A stretch of 5,066 nucleotides of DNA from Bacteroidales bacterium (GTDB lineage: Bacteria > Bacteroidota > Bacteroidia > Bacteroidales > UBA3824). Positions 1 through 5,066 of this stretch are shown here, in pieces; position 1 is the first letter of the stretch, and the number at the start of each line of letters is the position of its first letter. The stretch is from positions 1 to 5,066 of the forward strand of contig JAEDDH010000056.1 of NCBI GenBank assembly GCA_016293845.1, written 5' to 3'. The position numbers were made by a program, and so were the translations under genes. Below the pieces are notes generated by a model. That model was not told the origin of the DNA, did not search any database, and worked only from the letters and a program-made list of their open reading frames with translations.

Positions 1-34
1 TAAGTAAGTCTGTTAATGTTTTTTCTTTTTCCAT
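1..34 (-). CDS. Start of an unidentified gene, cut by the window edge
   Basis: Only the first 11 codons are visible, reading MEKEKTLTDLL, and the frame is open to the window edge. The product cannot be named. The start is supported by its leader: the bases before the ATG (CAACAAATAAAA, four variable bases, then seven A including the A of ATG) are nearly identical to those before the 51-aa gene at 330-485. It begins 12 nt after the stop codon of the 64-aa membrane protein, so it is probably the next gene of the same operon. There is no Shine-Dalgarno sequence, which is common in Bacteroidota. Confidence 0.6.
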   Translation of the reverse strand, partial: MEKEKTLTDLL

Positions 35-46
35 TTTTTTATGTTT

Positions 47-241
47 TTATTTGTTGTTAATCAATGCTTTTATTGCTCGGGTTATTAATCCCAGTACAAG
101 AAAAGGCAAGCCGATTGCCGCTAATGATAGGAACACAAGCCCCGAAACCAACAGAGTGCCCCAACTTTTAAGGGCTTCCTCTACTGTTGACGTTTCGATT
201 TGTCCAAAATTAACACCTTCTGTTAATGATTTAAAATCCAT
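47..241 (-). CDS. Small single-pass membrane protein, 64 aa, unknown function
   Basis: The protein has a short hydrophilic N-terminal part (about residues 1-26, with acidic residues and a TVEEALKSW segment). One long hydrophobic stretch follows (about residues 28-52, rich in L, V, G, A and F), and the end is basic (TRAIKALINNK). This predicts one membrane-spanning helix with a positively charged cytoplasmic tail. I do not recognise a family. In a phage late region such proteins include holins, spanin-like parts and accessory membrane proteins, but nothing here decides between them. The start ATG at 239-241 has an AT-rich leader (CCAATAAAATAGAGACAAT) loosely like those of its two small neighbours. 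The stop codon lies inside the leader of the next gene, which suggests cotranscription. Confidence 0.6.
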   Translation of the reverse strand: MDFKSLTEGVNFGQIETSTVEEALKSWGTLLVSGLVFLSLAAIGLPFLVLGLITRAIKALINNK

Positions 242-292
242 ATTGTCTCTATTTTATTGGTTAATAAATATGTGTTTCAGCGTATCGTTGTG

Positions 293-314
293 CGTCATGG
301 GAATTCCCATAACG
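293..314. repeat. Near-perfect 22-bp palindrome flanked by 8-bp direct repeats
   Basis: The core ATGGGAATTCCCAT (297-310) is a perfect 14-bp palindrome. After one mismatched pair it extends by three more pairs (CGT at 293-295 with ACG at 312-314). The direct repeat CGTTGTGC occurs at 286-293 and again at 313-320. It lies between the stop of the 51-aa gene and the start of the 64-aa gene. No T-run follows on either strand, so it is not a standard terminator. A protein-binding site or an RNA-processing hairpin would fit, but neither is shown. Confidence 0.5.
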
Positions 315-329
315 TTGTGCCACTGATAG

Positions 330-485
330 TTACACAAATGGGCTTTTTTTGCCCTGCATATAAGCCGTGTAATACATTATTTGGTTGTCGGTAAGGTTTT
401 CAAACCATTGTTCAAACAGATGCCGGTACTTCTTGTGGACTGACCTGTTGAACTCTTCTTCCAAGTAGTTTTTCAATTCTTCCAT
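330..485 (-). CDS. Small protein, 51 aa, unknown function
   Basis: The frame runs from ATG at 483-485 to TAA at 330-332. The product starts MEELKNYLEEEFNRSVHKKY, ends YMQGKKSPFV, and has a central aromatic stretch with LFEQWFENLT. It reads as a compact, mostly helical, soluble protein with mixed charge. I do not recognise the family. It is supported as a gene by its plausible amino-acid composition and by a leader shared almost base for base with the gene starting at 34. It is the first gene after the head protein with the toxin-like domain, so it could be tested as an immunity partner. Its size and near-neutral charge give no positive support for that. A short inverted repeat GGGC-T7-GCCC (340-354, plus-strand reading) lies within its last codons. 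Confidence 0.55.
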   Translation of the reverse strand: MEELKNYLEEEFNRSVHKKYRHLFEQWFENLTDNQIMYYTAYMQGKKSPFV

Positions 486-500
486 TTTTTTGCGATTTTA

Positions 501-531
501 TTTGTTGGTTCAAAAATTGTTTGTATATTTG
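501..531 (+). promoter_or_regulatory. Bacteroidota-type promoter (TTTG, 19 bp, TATATTTG)
   Basis: The plus strand has TTTG at 501-504, a 19-bp spacer, and TATATTTG at 524-531. This matches the known Bacteroidota vegetative sigma consensus (-33 TTTG, -7 TAnnTTTG) at the usual spacing. Transcription would begin near 536-541. There is no plus-strand protein gene downstream, only a hairpin and an intrinsic terminator, so the promoter points to a short RNA. Its -33 part overlaps the leader of the divergently oriented 51-aa gene. Confidence 0.65.
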
Positions 532-536
532 CAGCG

Positions 537-601
537 GTGTAGATTGAAATGAGAGTTTCAATTTTCACTGCCCTGAGCGGACTTAACAAGTCCGCTTTTT
601 T
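537..601 (+). ncRNA. Predicted small RNA of about 65 nt
   Basis: This is inferred from a promoter at 501-531 and a terminator ending at 601, with the start taken as 5-6 nt after the -7 box. The RNA would fold as a 7-bp A/U-rich hairpin (ATTGAAA 543-549, loop TGAGAG, TTTCAAT 556-562), a single-stranded linker TTTCACTGCCCTG, and the terminator hairpin. It runs antisense to the gap between the head gene and the 51-aa gene, and its 3' end stops just short of the head gene's stop codon. It matches no RNA family I know. A cis-antisense or trans-acting regulator is possible. A 23-codon frame starting at 549 crosses the terminator and is probably accidental. Confidence 0.45.
576..601 (+). terminator. 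Intrinsic terminator, plus strand
   Basis: The stem GCGGACTT (577-584) pairs perfectly with AAGTCCGC (588-595) around a 3-nt loop, with a further A-T pair at 576/596. It is followed directly by six T (596-601). On the minus strand the same stem is preceded by the A-run and followed by TCAGGG, so it is not a good terminator for the head operon. Confidence 0.75.
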
Positions 602-605
602 GTGT

Positions 606-2093
606 TCAAAATCGTGTTAAATCACCTTTGTCATTTATCAAATAAATATTAGGCAAGGTGTTTAACTCTCCTAATGGTTTTCTTTTACCTGCCTCGCGTA
701 AAACGGCATTTGTTAAGAGACCTATTTTGTCTTTTTCAAAATACATTATTACATTGTCCGCTTTTCGCCCATCTTTAATATAGCTTCGTATGGTATTTTC
801 GTTTGCATCATCTATCTTTTTTATATCCCAAGTTTGCCCATCGAAATAATCATCAGGGAAACCGTATATACTACCATCCGCTTTGTATTTCAGCAATTCT
901 TTGTATGGTTTACCCAAAATTGGAGTTTTGTCGCTAACATTATCGGGAAGCCTGTAAATCCGTTTACCCGCCTTTGCCAACAATTCATTGACGGTGTTTT
1001 CTCCGTGAACGCCACCTGTTTTATCTTTATCATTGTCCGGTGCTTTTTGTTTGTGTGCTGCAATAAAGCCGCCTGATTCGGGATAGAATTTTGTTTTGTT
1101 CCAAATGTTGGTGTCTATATTGTTCCATTCTTTTTTGGATTCTGCAATTTTCTTGCACCTATCCACATATTTTTCGCAATCTTCCATCCCTTGCAGACAT
1201 CCTTGGCATTGTGCCGTCAACGTGCCATCTGCCAGTTTGCGGCTTTTGAGCGGACAACTGTTTGTGGCGCATTGCCCCATAAAATACGGATGGCCTTTGG
1301 GGAAGATAACGCCTTTTTTGCCGACGTTGACTTGAAACATGGGGGCTACTTTGCAGTGCTTTAAATCCATATCCGGCGTTTCTTTGTGGTTTTTGCCGGG
1401 TAGTTGGATAACTTCGCAGCGGCAACCCCAACCGTTTGGCGGATAGTATTTGTCCCAAAAGTCAGAATCTATGCGTTTGATTACTCCATTAAGCGCAGCG
1501 TGTTCGGGCCGGGTGTTTTTGTCCATCACGGCTTGATATTGGAGATACGGCATAGATTGGGAACGGGAGACTTGCTCAGACCAACGCGCTGCACATTGCG
1601 AAGCGGCAACGGCGTGGTTGTATTCGGTACGCAACCAATTGCCATTGTATTGAAGGTTCATTTTGTCAACCTCTTTTTGAAAGTCGGAGAAAGAGCGTAG
1701 TTTGCCGTCGGTATCTTTGAGGGCAAGGGTCATATCTTGCAAGATGTGAAAATCTTTTGATGCCGAAAATTGGAAAACGTTTTCGGTGAGTTTGCGAAGC
1801 GTATTAAAGTCGGGCGTATCGTAGTCTACATCTGAGAGCGATTTGCCGTAGCCTGTTGTCATAGCGTTTAATAAGGTGGTGGCAGTAGAGGCTAACAGTT
1901 CGTGGTCGTAGGTGATACGTTCGCCATTGAATATGCGCTTGGCAAGATTGTTGACAATGCCGTTGAGCCTATTTTGTGGCGGCAGTTCTGCGTTGGCTTG
2001 GGCAGAACTGCCTAACAAAAATTTTTGTAGAGAGGTGTGGGTGTTGATTTTTGTTTGCCGGTGATGGGGACGTTGAAGGTTTGGGCAAGCCAT
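606..2093 (-). CDS. Mu gpF-like minor head protein with C-terminal CdiA-tRNase-like nuclease domain
   Basis: Numbering is from ATG 2093 (495 aa). Residues about 45-230 resemble the Mu F / SPP1 gp7 minor head family of Bacteroidota prophages: LAKRIFNGE, then TTGYGKSLSDVDYDTPDF, LRTEYNHAVAASQ, and the signature DKNTRPEHAALNG with DFWDKYYPPNGWGCRC. A cysteine-rich linker follows (C275, C280, C296, C299, C306, C313). Residues about 355-495 form a separate domain with HGENTVNELLAKAGKRIYRL, a PDDYFDG turn at 413-419, WDIKK at 422-426 and a KADNVIMYFE strand. This pattern fits PD-(D/E)XK-like CdiA-CT tRNases, with E365, D414 or D415, D423 and K425 as candidate catalytic residues. The ATG at 2093 is doubtful: it has no ribosome site and lies out of frame in conserved portal sequence. 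Homology seems to begin only after the portal stop, so I infer most product arises by -1 frameshifting. The nuclease part is markedly more AT-rich than the rest. Confidence 0.8.
   Translation of the reverse strand: MACPNLQRPHHRQTKINTHTSLQKFLLGSSAQANAELPPQNRLNGIVNNLAKRIFNGERITYDHELLASTATTLLNAMTTGYGKSLSDVDYDTPDFNTLRKLTENVFQFSASKDFHILQDMTLALKDTDGKLRSFSDFQKEVDKMNLQYNGNWLRTEYNHAVAASQCAARWSEQVSRSQSMPYLQYQAVMDKNTRPEHAALNGVIKRIDSDFWDKYYPPNGWGCRCEVIQLPGKNHKETPDMDLKHCKVAPMFQVNVGKKGVIFPKGHPYFMGQCATNSCPLKSRKLADGTLTAQCQGCLQGMEDCEKYVDRCKKIAESKKEWNNIDTNIWNKTKFYPESGGFIAAHKQKAPDNDKDKTGGVHGENTVNELLAKAGKRIYRLPDNVSDKTPILGKPYKELLKYKADGSIYGFPDDYFDGQTWDIKKIDDANENTIRSYIKDGRKADNVIMYFEKDKIGLLTNAVLREAGKRKPLGELNTLPNIYLINDKGDLTRF
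1981..2024 (-). promoter_or_regulatory. Programmed -1 ribosomal frameshift signal: slippery site plus hairpin
   Basis: On the coding strand the portal frame reads TAC AAA AAT TTT TGT TAG. The heptamer A AAT TTT (2024 down to 2018) has the X XXY YYZ form in the correct phase. After a 5-nt spacer (TGTTA, 2017-2013) comes a perfect 11-bp stem, GGCAGTTCTGC (2012-2002), with a 10-nt loop and GCAGAACTGCC (1991-1981). The portal stop codon overlaps the foot of the stem. A -1 slip enters the head frame exactly. Slippery heptamer, spacer of 5-9 nt and stable stem are the three standard parts of such signals. Confidence 0.7.
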
Positions 2094-3157
2094 TTTTCGT
2101 CAACGTCGTAGCCTTGCACAATCATTTGGCTTACTATGTTCCAGTGTTCGGTTAATGATAACTCAAACGAGGCATTGAACTGGAACTTGTCGGTTTCAGG
2201 ATTAAATGGGTATTTAAACCTATTTAAAAGCGGTATTAACTGACCGTTTACAACAAATGAAATCATGCGACGGTCGGCCTCGGACAGTTTGTCGTCGAGG
2301 TTGCGTTCGTGAACTTCGGATTGCGACCGGGAACTGCCGTCGTCGGTAACCATTGTGCCGCCTGTAATGGGTTTTGATATTTCGGCATTGATACGGTCTA
2401 TTTGGCTGTCGTAAACCTTGTAAGCGTCACTCCCGGCAAAAGGTGTAACGTTGATGGTGGTGCCATCGGGCAGAACTGCGCGGGCAGACTCGCCAAGTTC
2501 GGCAAGCATAGTGTCTAATTGGCGGATGTCGGCAGGCGAAGTTTGCGAAGTGGTGGCTGTGATGAGCGGCATGCCAAAACGCTCGGTAAACTCAGCCCAC
2601 GACTGTTGGGCGTTTCGTTTCCAAATCAATTGACCGCAGAGATCTGCCATAAGTCCGAGGTCGGATGGCTTGCCAACTTTGATCAGCGTGTTTTGATACT
2701 CCTTTGCATTAAAGTTGATGCCTTTGTTGTCGCTAATATCGCGCTGCACAATACCGAGAGTGCCTACCACATTGCGGCGCGGTATCACTTCAAAAGTCAG
2801 GTTTTTGGGGTCGGTAAGTTCTATAAGGGTAAACCCTTTGAATATGCTGTCTAAGGCATAATCCAAAAAGATGAAAAACCATTCGCCGGAAAAGAAATCG
2901 GTTTTTTCTTGGTTTACTTCGCCGGTTTTTTTGTCGATTATGGAAAAGCCATAACCCGAAGTTGCGGTTTTTCGGAGTTCTTTTTGTGCCAAGTAATGAC
3001 CATCGCTGTCAAGATTGTCGTAAAGGTCTTGCAACGGGTATGAACGCGGATTAATAGGCGACTGTGCAAGGGCAAGGGCATTGCGCCATTTTTGGATGTC
3101 GGCTCTTGTTTGGTCTTTGAAGCCTGCAATTATATGTTCAAAAATACACTGTTTCAT
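2012..3157 (-). CDS. Mu gp29-like (DUF935) portal protein
   Basis: The 381-aa product matches the DUF935 portal family, which forms the ring at the capsid vertex through which DNA is packaged and ejected. Near the N-terminus it has the family pattern RADIQKWRNALALAQSPINP followed by LQDLYDNLDSDGHYLAQ. The centre has LCGQLIWKRNAQQSWAEFTE running into RFGMPLI. A stretch after it, ISKPITGGTMVTDDGSSRSQ, precedes SEVHERNLDD. Late in the protein are VVNGQLIPLLNRF and LTEHWNIVSQMI. The ATG at 3155-3157 is the natural start, 43 nt after the DUF1320 stop and just past a 14-bp tandem repeat. The C-terminus (TPTPLYKNFC) is short and ends at TAG 2012-2014, immediately after a slippery heptamer. A fraction of the protein is therefore predicted to continue into the head-protein frame. 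Confidence 0.85.
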   Translation of the reverse strand: MKQCIFEHIIAGFKDQTRADIQKWRNALALAQSPINPRSYPLQDLYDNLDSDGHYLAQKELRKTATSGYGFSIIDKKTGEVNQEKTDFFSGEWFFIFLDYALDSIFKGFTLIELTDPKNLTFEVIPRRNVVGTLGIVQRDISDNKGINFNAKEYQNTLIKVGKPSDLGLMADLCGQLIWKRNAQQSWAEFTERFGMPLITATTSQTSPADIRQLDTMLAELGESARAVLPDGTTINVTPFAGSDAYKVYDSQIDRINAEISKPITGGTMVTDDGSSRSQSEVHERNLDDKLSEADRRMISFVVNGQLIPLLNRFKYPFNPETDKFQFNASFELSLTEHWNIVSQMIVQGYDVDEKWLAQTFNVPITGKQKSTPTPLYKNFC

Positions 3158-3167
3158 GGCTTTAAAA

Positions 3168-3198
3168 ATTCATAATGCATAATTCATAATGCATAATT
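3168..3198. repeat. Tandem repeat, 14-bp unit ATTCATAATGCATA, two copies plus ATT
   Basis: Unit one is 3168-3181, unit two is 3182-3195, and the first three bases of a third follow. The units are identical. Each contains the palindrome ATGCAT. It fills most of the gap between the DUF1320 stop and the portal start and forms the portal leader. Similar AT-rich runs of this style are common between genes in Bacteroidota. It could change length by slippage and so alter portal translation. Confidence 0.8.
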
Positions 3199-3200
3199 GG

Positions 3201-3620
3201 TTAATACTTGTAATTGTTTGGGGTGTATTTGGATTTGATGACAATGCGACCTTGGTATTCGTCGGGAGGCAGTTGCGGAAGTGCAGACTGCATTTTGCCC
3301 GATCCAACATCTTTGAGCCAATCAAGAGCATCTTGGTATCGGGTGGCGCGGTATTCGGGGATTTTGCGCGGTGCGCGCTTAGCCCAAAGGTGATACAAGA
3401 GTATGTCGATAGTGATCATTACAATAAAATGGTCGCGGAGGTCGCCCTCGGCGGCAAAGATAGTGTCGCAGTCGTAACGACCGCCGATATATTGGCGTAT
3501 CTGGTCGGTGGCCATACGGGCAGCCAAAGCCACAGCCGTTTTTTCGTCGGAGCCGTCCAAGAGAGATAGAATCTCTTGTCGCACCTGTACCTCAAAATCG
3601 TTGTCAGTAATAAAATCCAT
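3201..3620 (-). CDS. DUF1320 / Mu gp36-like protein, 139 aa
   Basis: The protein fits the small DUF1320 family, a phage head-tail connection or completion protein in Mu-like phages. It begins MDFITDNDFEVQVRQEI, followed by a helix with a TDQIRQYIGGRYDCDTIFAA pattern (membership hallmark: a helix ending in a GRYD-type turn). It continues with LRDHFIVMITIDILLYHLWA and the RYQDALDWLKDVGSGK segment typical of the family's C-terminal part. The tail (SKYTPNNYKY) is polar and probably extended. The length is normal for the family. The ATG lies 2 nt after the terminase TAA (TAACTATG), so translational coupling to the terminase is likely. Lying between terminase and portal, it belongs to the head-assembly operon. 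Confidence 0.75.
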   Translation of the reverse strand: MDFITDNDFEVQVRQEILSLLDGSDEKTAVALAARMATDQIRQYIGGRYDCDTIFAAEGDLRDHFIVMITIDILLYHLWAKRAPRKIPEYRATRYQDALDWLKDVGSGKMQSALPQLPPDEYQGRIVIKSKYTPNNYKY

Positions 3621-3622
3621 AG

Positions 3623-5029
3623 TTAAAACCAGTGTTTATGTTGTTCTTTGCGTGAGTGCATAATGATAGGAAACTTTTCTTGGCGCGAGTATCTGTTGAG
3701 CATCCAGATGGCAGACTCCACGGCATCGGGCGCATCATCGTGGGCACGGCTGCCGTGTGCAAACATAAGGAGCTGCTCTTCTAACACCTTCATACCGGGC
3801 GCATCCCTTTCCTTTTCGTCGAGCACCACAAAGCCACGCTCAAAAAGTGGCTGCATAGCCTCAATACGGGCAAACTTGTCGCCCTTTTGCCGTTTGTCGG
3901 CTGAGATAGGAATTTGACGGCCGCACTGTTCGCCCGCCTTGGCAAACTCGTCGAGCATAAGATCCTGCATAAAGTTAGCCTCCATATAGTAGATAACAGG
4001 CGAGCCGGCGAGAAACTTGTCGATATCGTAATGCCAGTTGACCATTTCGGCGACAGTGGTTTGAGCGGCGTACATCTTGATAACGTGGTAATATCCGTCG
4101 GCGGTAACGCCCACAAGAGCGGTAGCCTTATAGTCGGCAGTGGCAGAAGATTTGAACGAGGGGTCGGTGTAGCAGACAATCTGACGGTATTTGCCAAGCG
4201 GCAGCATCTTGCCGTAATGGATATCAGAAAGCCTGAACACCGAGCCGTCGATTATAGGGTTGTTCATCATCTCCTTTTGAAACGAGCGTTCGCCCATAAA
4301 AGAGCGAGCCTCGGCTATCTCTTCGGGCGTGTACTTATCTGCCCACGAAGGTTTGCCGTCCTTATCGTAGGCATTCACCTGTATAGTTTCCACGCCGGGT
4401 GTATCTTTCATCCCTTGGAGCACGGAGTTTTTGGCAATAAGGTTGCCTACGATAATAAAACGGCCACGTCCGCCGTCCAACGCTCCGAAAAGAGCCTCTT
4501 TGACCCATTTTAACGTGTCGGTAACGCGCTTTTCGTTGCGGCAGAGTTCGTCGTCGTCGATATCGTCGATCACGATATAGTCGGGGCGGTTGCTCTTGTA
4601 GCGCAAGCCACGGGGACTCTGACCTCGACCGCGAGCAAAAAACGCCGCGCCCTGCTTGGTAACGAACTCGCCATCCTGCCAGTCGCCGTCGGAGCGTTGC
4701 ACGCCGAAGTCTGATATATAGCGTTGGTTAGATTCTAATTCGGCCTGGATGTCGGAAAGCAGCGTCTGCGCCATATCCTCCGACTTAGACACAAGCACCA
4801 TAGTGTGAATAGCGGGCTGTTCCTGCGCCAAGAGCCACAGAGGGATAAAAATATCCAGATGAGTGGATTTGGCGTGACCGCGAGCCCAGATAAACGCCGC
4901 CTTGAGGTTTTGGCTGCCGAGTATCTTTTTAGCCGCCTTGATATGGAACGGAGCGCACTTAACCGGCTTGCCAGTTTGCGGATTAACAACATAGTGAGGG
5001 AAATAATACTCAACCTTAATTCCGCAACA
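3623..5029 (-). CDS. Phage terminase large subunit (ATPase-nuclease), 5' end unresolved
   Basis: This motor packages phage DNA into the prohead and cuts it. The open frame gives 468 residues from 5029. The P-loop is ARGHAKST (residues 49-56, bases 4862-4885), preceded by CAPFHIKAAKKIL. Next come MVLVSKSEDM, the region RGQSPRGLR, the Walker B segment YIVIDDIDDDE at about 151-161, and VGN at 194-196 as motif C. The RNase H-like nuclease shows YTDPSFK (D289), YMEANF (E350) and HDDAPDA (D431, D432, D435). No ATG, GTG or TTG precedes the P-loop: the first in-frame TTG is at 4829-4831, past it. The frame is closed upstream by tandem TAA and TAG at 5030-5035. Either a rare ATT start (5018-5020) is used, or a frameshift or nonsense event has cut off the N-terminus. 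Homologues that I recall usually have some tens more residues. Confidence 0.85.
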   Translation of the reverse strand, partial: CCGIKVEYYFPHYVVNPQTGKPVKCAPFHIKAAKKILGSQNLKAAFIWARGHAKSTHLDIFIPLWLLAQEQPAIHTMVLVSKSEDMAQTLLSDIQAELESNQRYISDFGVQRSDGDWQDGEFVTKQGAAFFARGRGQSPRGLRYKSNRPDYIVIDDIDDDELCRNEKRVTDTLKWVKEALFGALDGGRGRFIIVGNLIAKNSVLQGMKDTPGVETIQVNAYDKDGKPSWADKYTPEEIAEARSFMGERSFQKEMMNNPIIDGSVFRLSDIHYGKMLPLGKYRQIVCYTDPSFKSSATADYKATALVGVTADGYYHVIKMYAAQTTVAEMVNWHYDIDKFLAGSPVIYYMEANFMQDLMLDEFAKAGEQCGRQIPISADKRQKGDKFARIEAMQPLFERGFVVLDEKERDAPGMKVLEEQLLMFAHGSRAHDDAPDAVESAIWMLNRYSRQEKFPIIMHSRKEQHKHWF

Positions 5030-5035
5030 CTATTA

Positions 5036-5064
5036 CAAATATAACTTTTTAAGTACCTGAGCAA
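5036..5064 (-). promoter_or_regulatory. Possible Bacteroidota-type promoter before the terminase
   Basis: The minus strand has TTG at 5062-5064, an 18-bp gap and TATATTTG at 5036-5043, the same -7 octamer as the plus-strand promoter at 524-531. Transcription would begin around 5028-5031, directly at the point where the terminase frame opens. It could drive the late head operon. It might also be a chance match within a disrupted N-terminal coding region, since the sequence to the right is not visible. Confidence 0.35.
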
Positions 5065-5066
5065 CA

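Larger units (their letters stand above)
606..3157 (-). other. Predicted 850-aa portal-head-nuclease frameshift fusion
   Basis: If ribosomes slip -1 on the A AAT TTT heptamer at 2018-2024, translation runs from the portal ATG at 3157 through codon 380 (Phe, TTT). It then re-reads base 2018 as the first base of TTG and continues in the head frame to the TGA at 606-608. The junction reads PLYKNF then LLGSSAQANA. The result is 380 portal residues plus 470 head residues. The F-like domain falls at about residues 400-585 and the nuclease-like domain at about 710-850. The unshifted product is the 381-aa portal ending KNFC. The ratio of the two products cannot be read from sequence. A simple one-base indel in this A5T5 tract is the main alternative. 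Confidence 0.6.

Noticed and set aside
549..620. 23-codon plus-strand frame (MRVSIFTALSGLNKSAFLCS...)
   Set aside because: It runs through the intrinsic terminator hairpin, so it would seldom be transcribed in full, and no downstream plus-strand gene exists for a leader peptide to control.
1159..1458. 99-codon minus-strand frame within the head gene
   Set aside because: It overlaps the conserved head signature in another frame and has an arginine/serine/glutamine-rich shadow composition.
1981..2026. Reading the portal/head hairpin as an intrinsic terminator
   Set aside because: On the plus strand the stem is followed by TAAC and five A before any T-run, and on the minus strand by GCCACAAAAT. 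Neither fits a terminator, whereas its placement after a slippery heptamer fits recoding.
2018..2093. Independent translation start of the head protein at ATG 2093 or TTG 2018
   Set aside because: Not excluded but disfavoured. ATG 2093 is inside conserved portal sequence with no ribosome site, and TTG 2018 would need termination-reinitiation at the portal stop.
3914..4513. 199-codon open frame on the plus strand
   Set aside because: It is antisense to the well-supported terminase core and shows no recognisable domain. Such frames are common opposite GC-richer genes.
4829..4831. TTG at 4831 as the terminase start
   Set aside because: It would remove the P-loop at 4862-4885, which is in the same open frame.
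4735..5064. 109-codon minus-strand frame overlapping the terminase start
   Set aside because: Most of it is a serine/arginine/leucine-rich shadow of the terminase. Only its first ~16 codons may be real terminase sequence, as discussed in the findings.

Overview
The window looks like part of a Mu-like (transposable-phage type) prophage or phage genome from a member of the Bacteroidota. The evidence is the gene set (large terminase, DUF1320/gp36-like protein, DUF935/gp29-like portal, gpF-like minor head protein), the AT-rich leaders without a Shine-Dalgarno sequence, and a good match to the Bacteroidota promoter (TTTG, 19 bp, TATATTTG). All protein genes are on the minus strand, so the layout below runs from high to low coordinates.

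Right to left: a large terminase (3623-5029, 5' end unresolved) is followed 2 nt later by a DUF1320-like connector protein (3201-3620). A 43-bp gap holding a 14-bp tandem repeat comes next, then a DUF935 portal (2012-3157). This overlaps a gpF-like minor head protein in the -1 frame (606-2093). The head protein carries a C-terminal domain resembling the CdiA-type tRNase toxins (PD-(D/E)XK-like). Beyond it lie a regulatory gap with a predicted plus-strand small RNA (about 537-601), a 51-aa protein (330-485), a 64-aa membrane protein (47-241) and the first codons of another gene (1-34).

The most striking element is at the portal/head junction. A canonical slippery heptamer A AAT TTT sits just before the portal stop codon. 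Five nucleotides after it is a perfect 11-bp hairpin. A -1 slip there leads exactly into the head frame, which has no convincing start of its own. I infer programmed -1 frameshifting giving two products: a 381-aa portal and an 850-aa portal-head-nuclease fusion. A toxin-like nuclease would then be attached to a minority of portal subunits and so to the virion vertex.

Gene-free stretches are short. Positions 242-329 hold a near-palindrome and 486-605 hold the small-RNA locus. No tRNA, rRNA, CRISPR array or insertion sequence was seen. All family assignments come from reading motifs by eye, without database searches.
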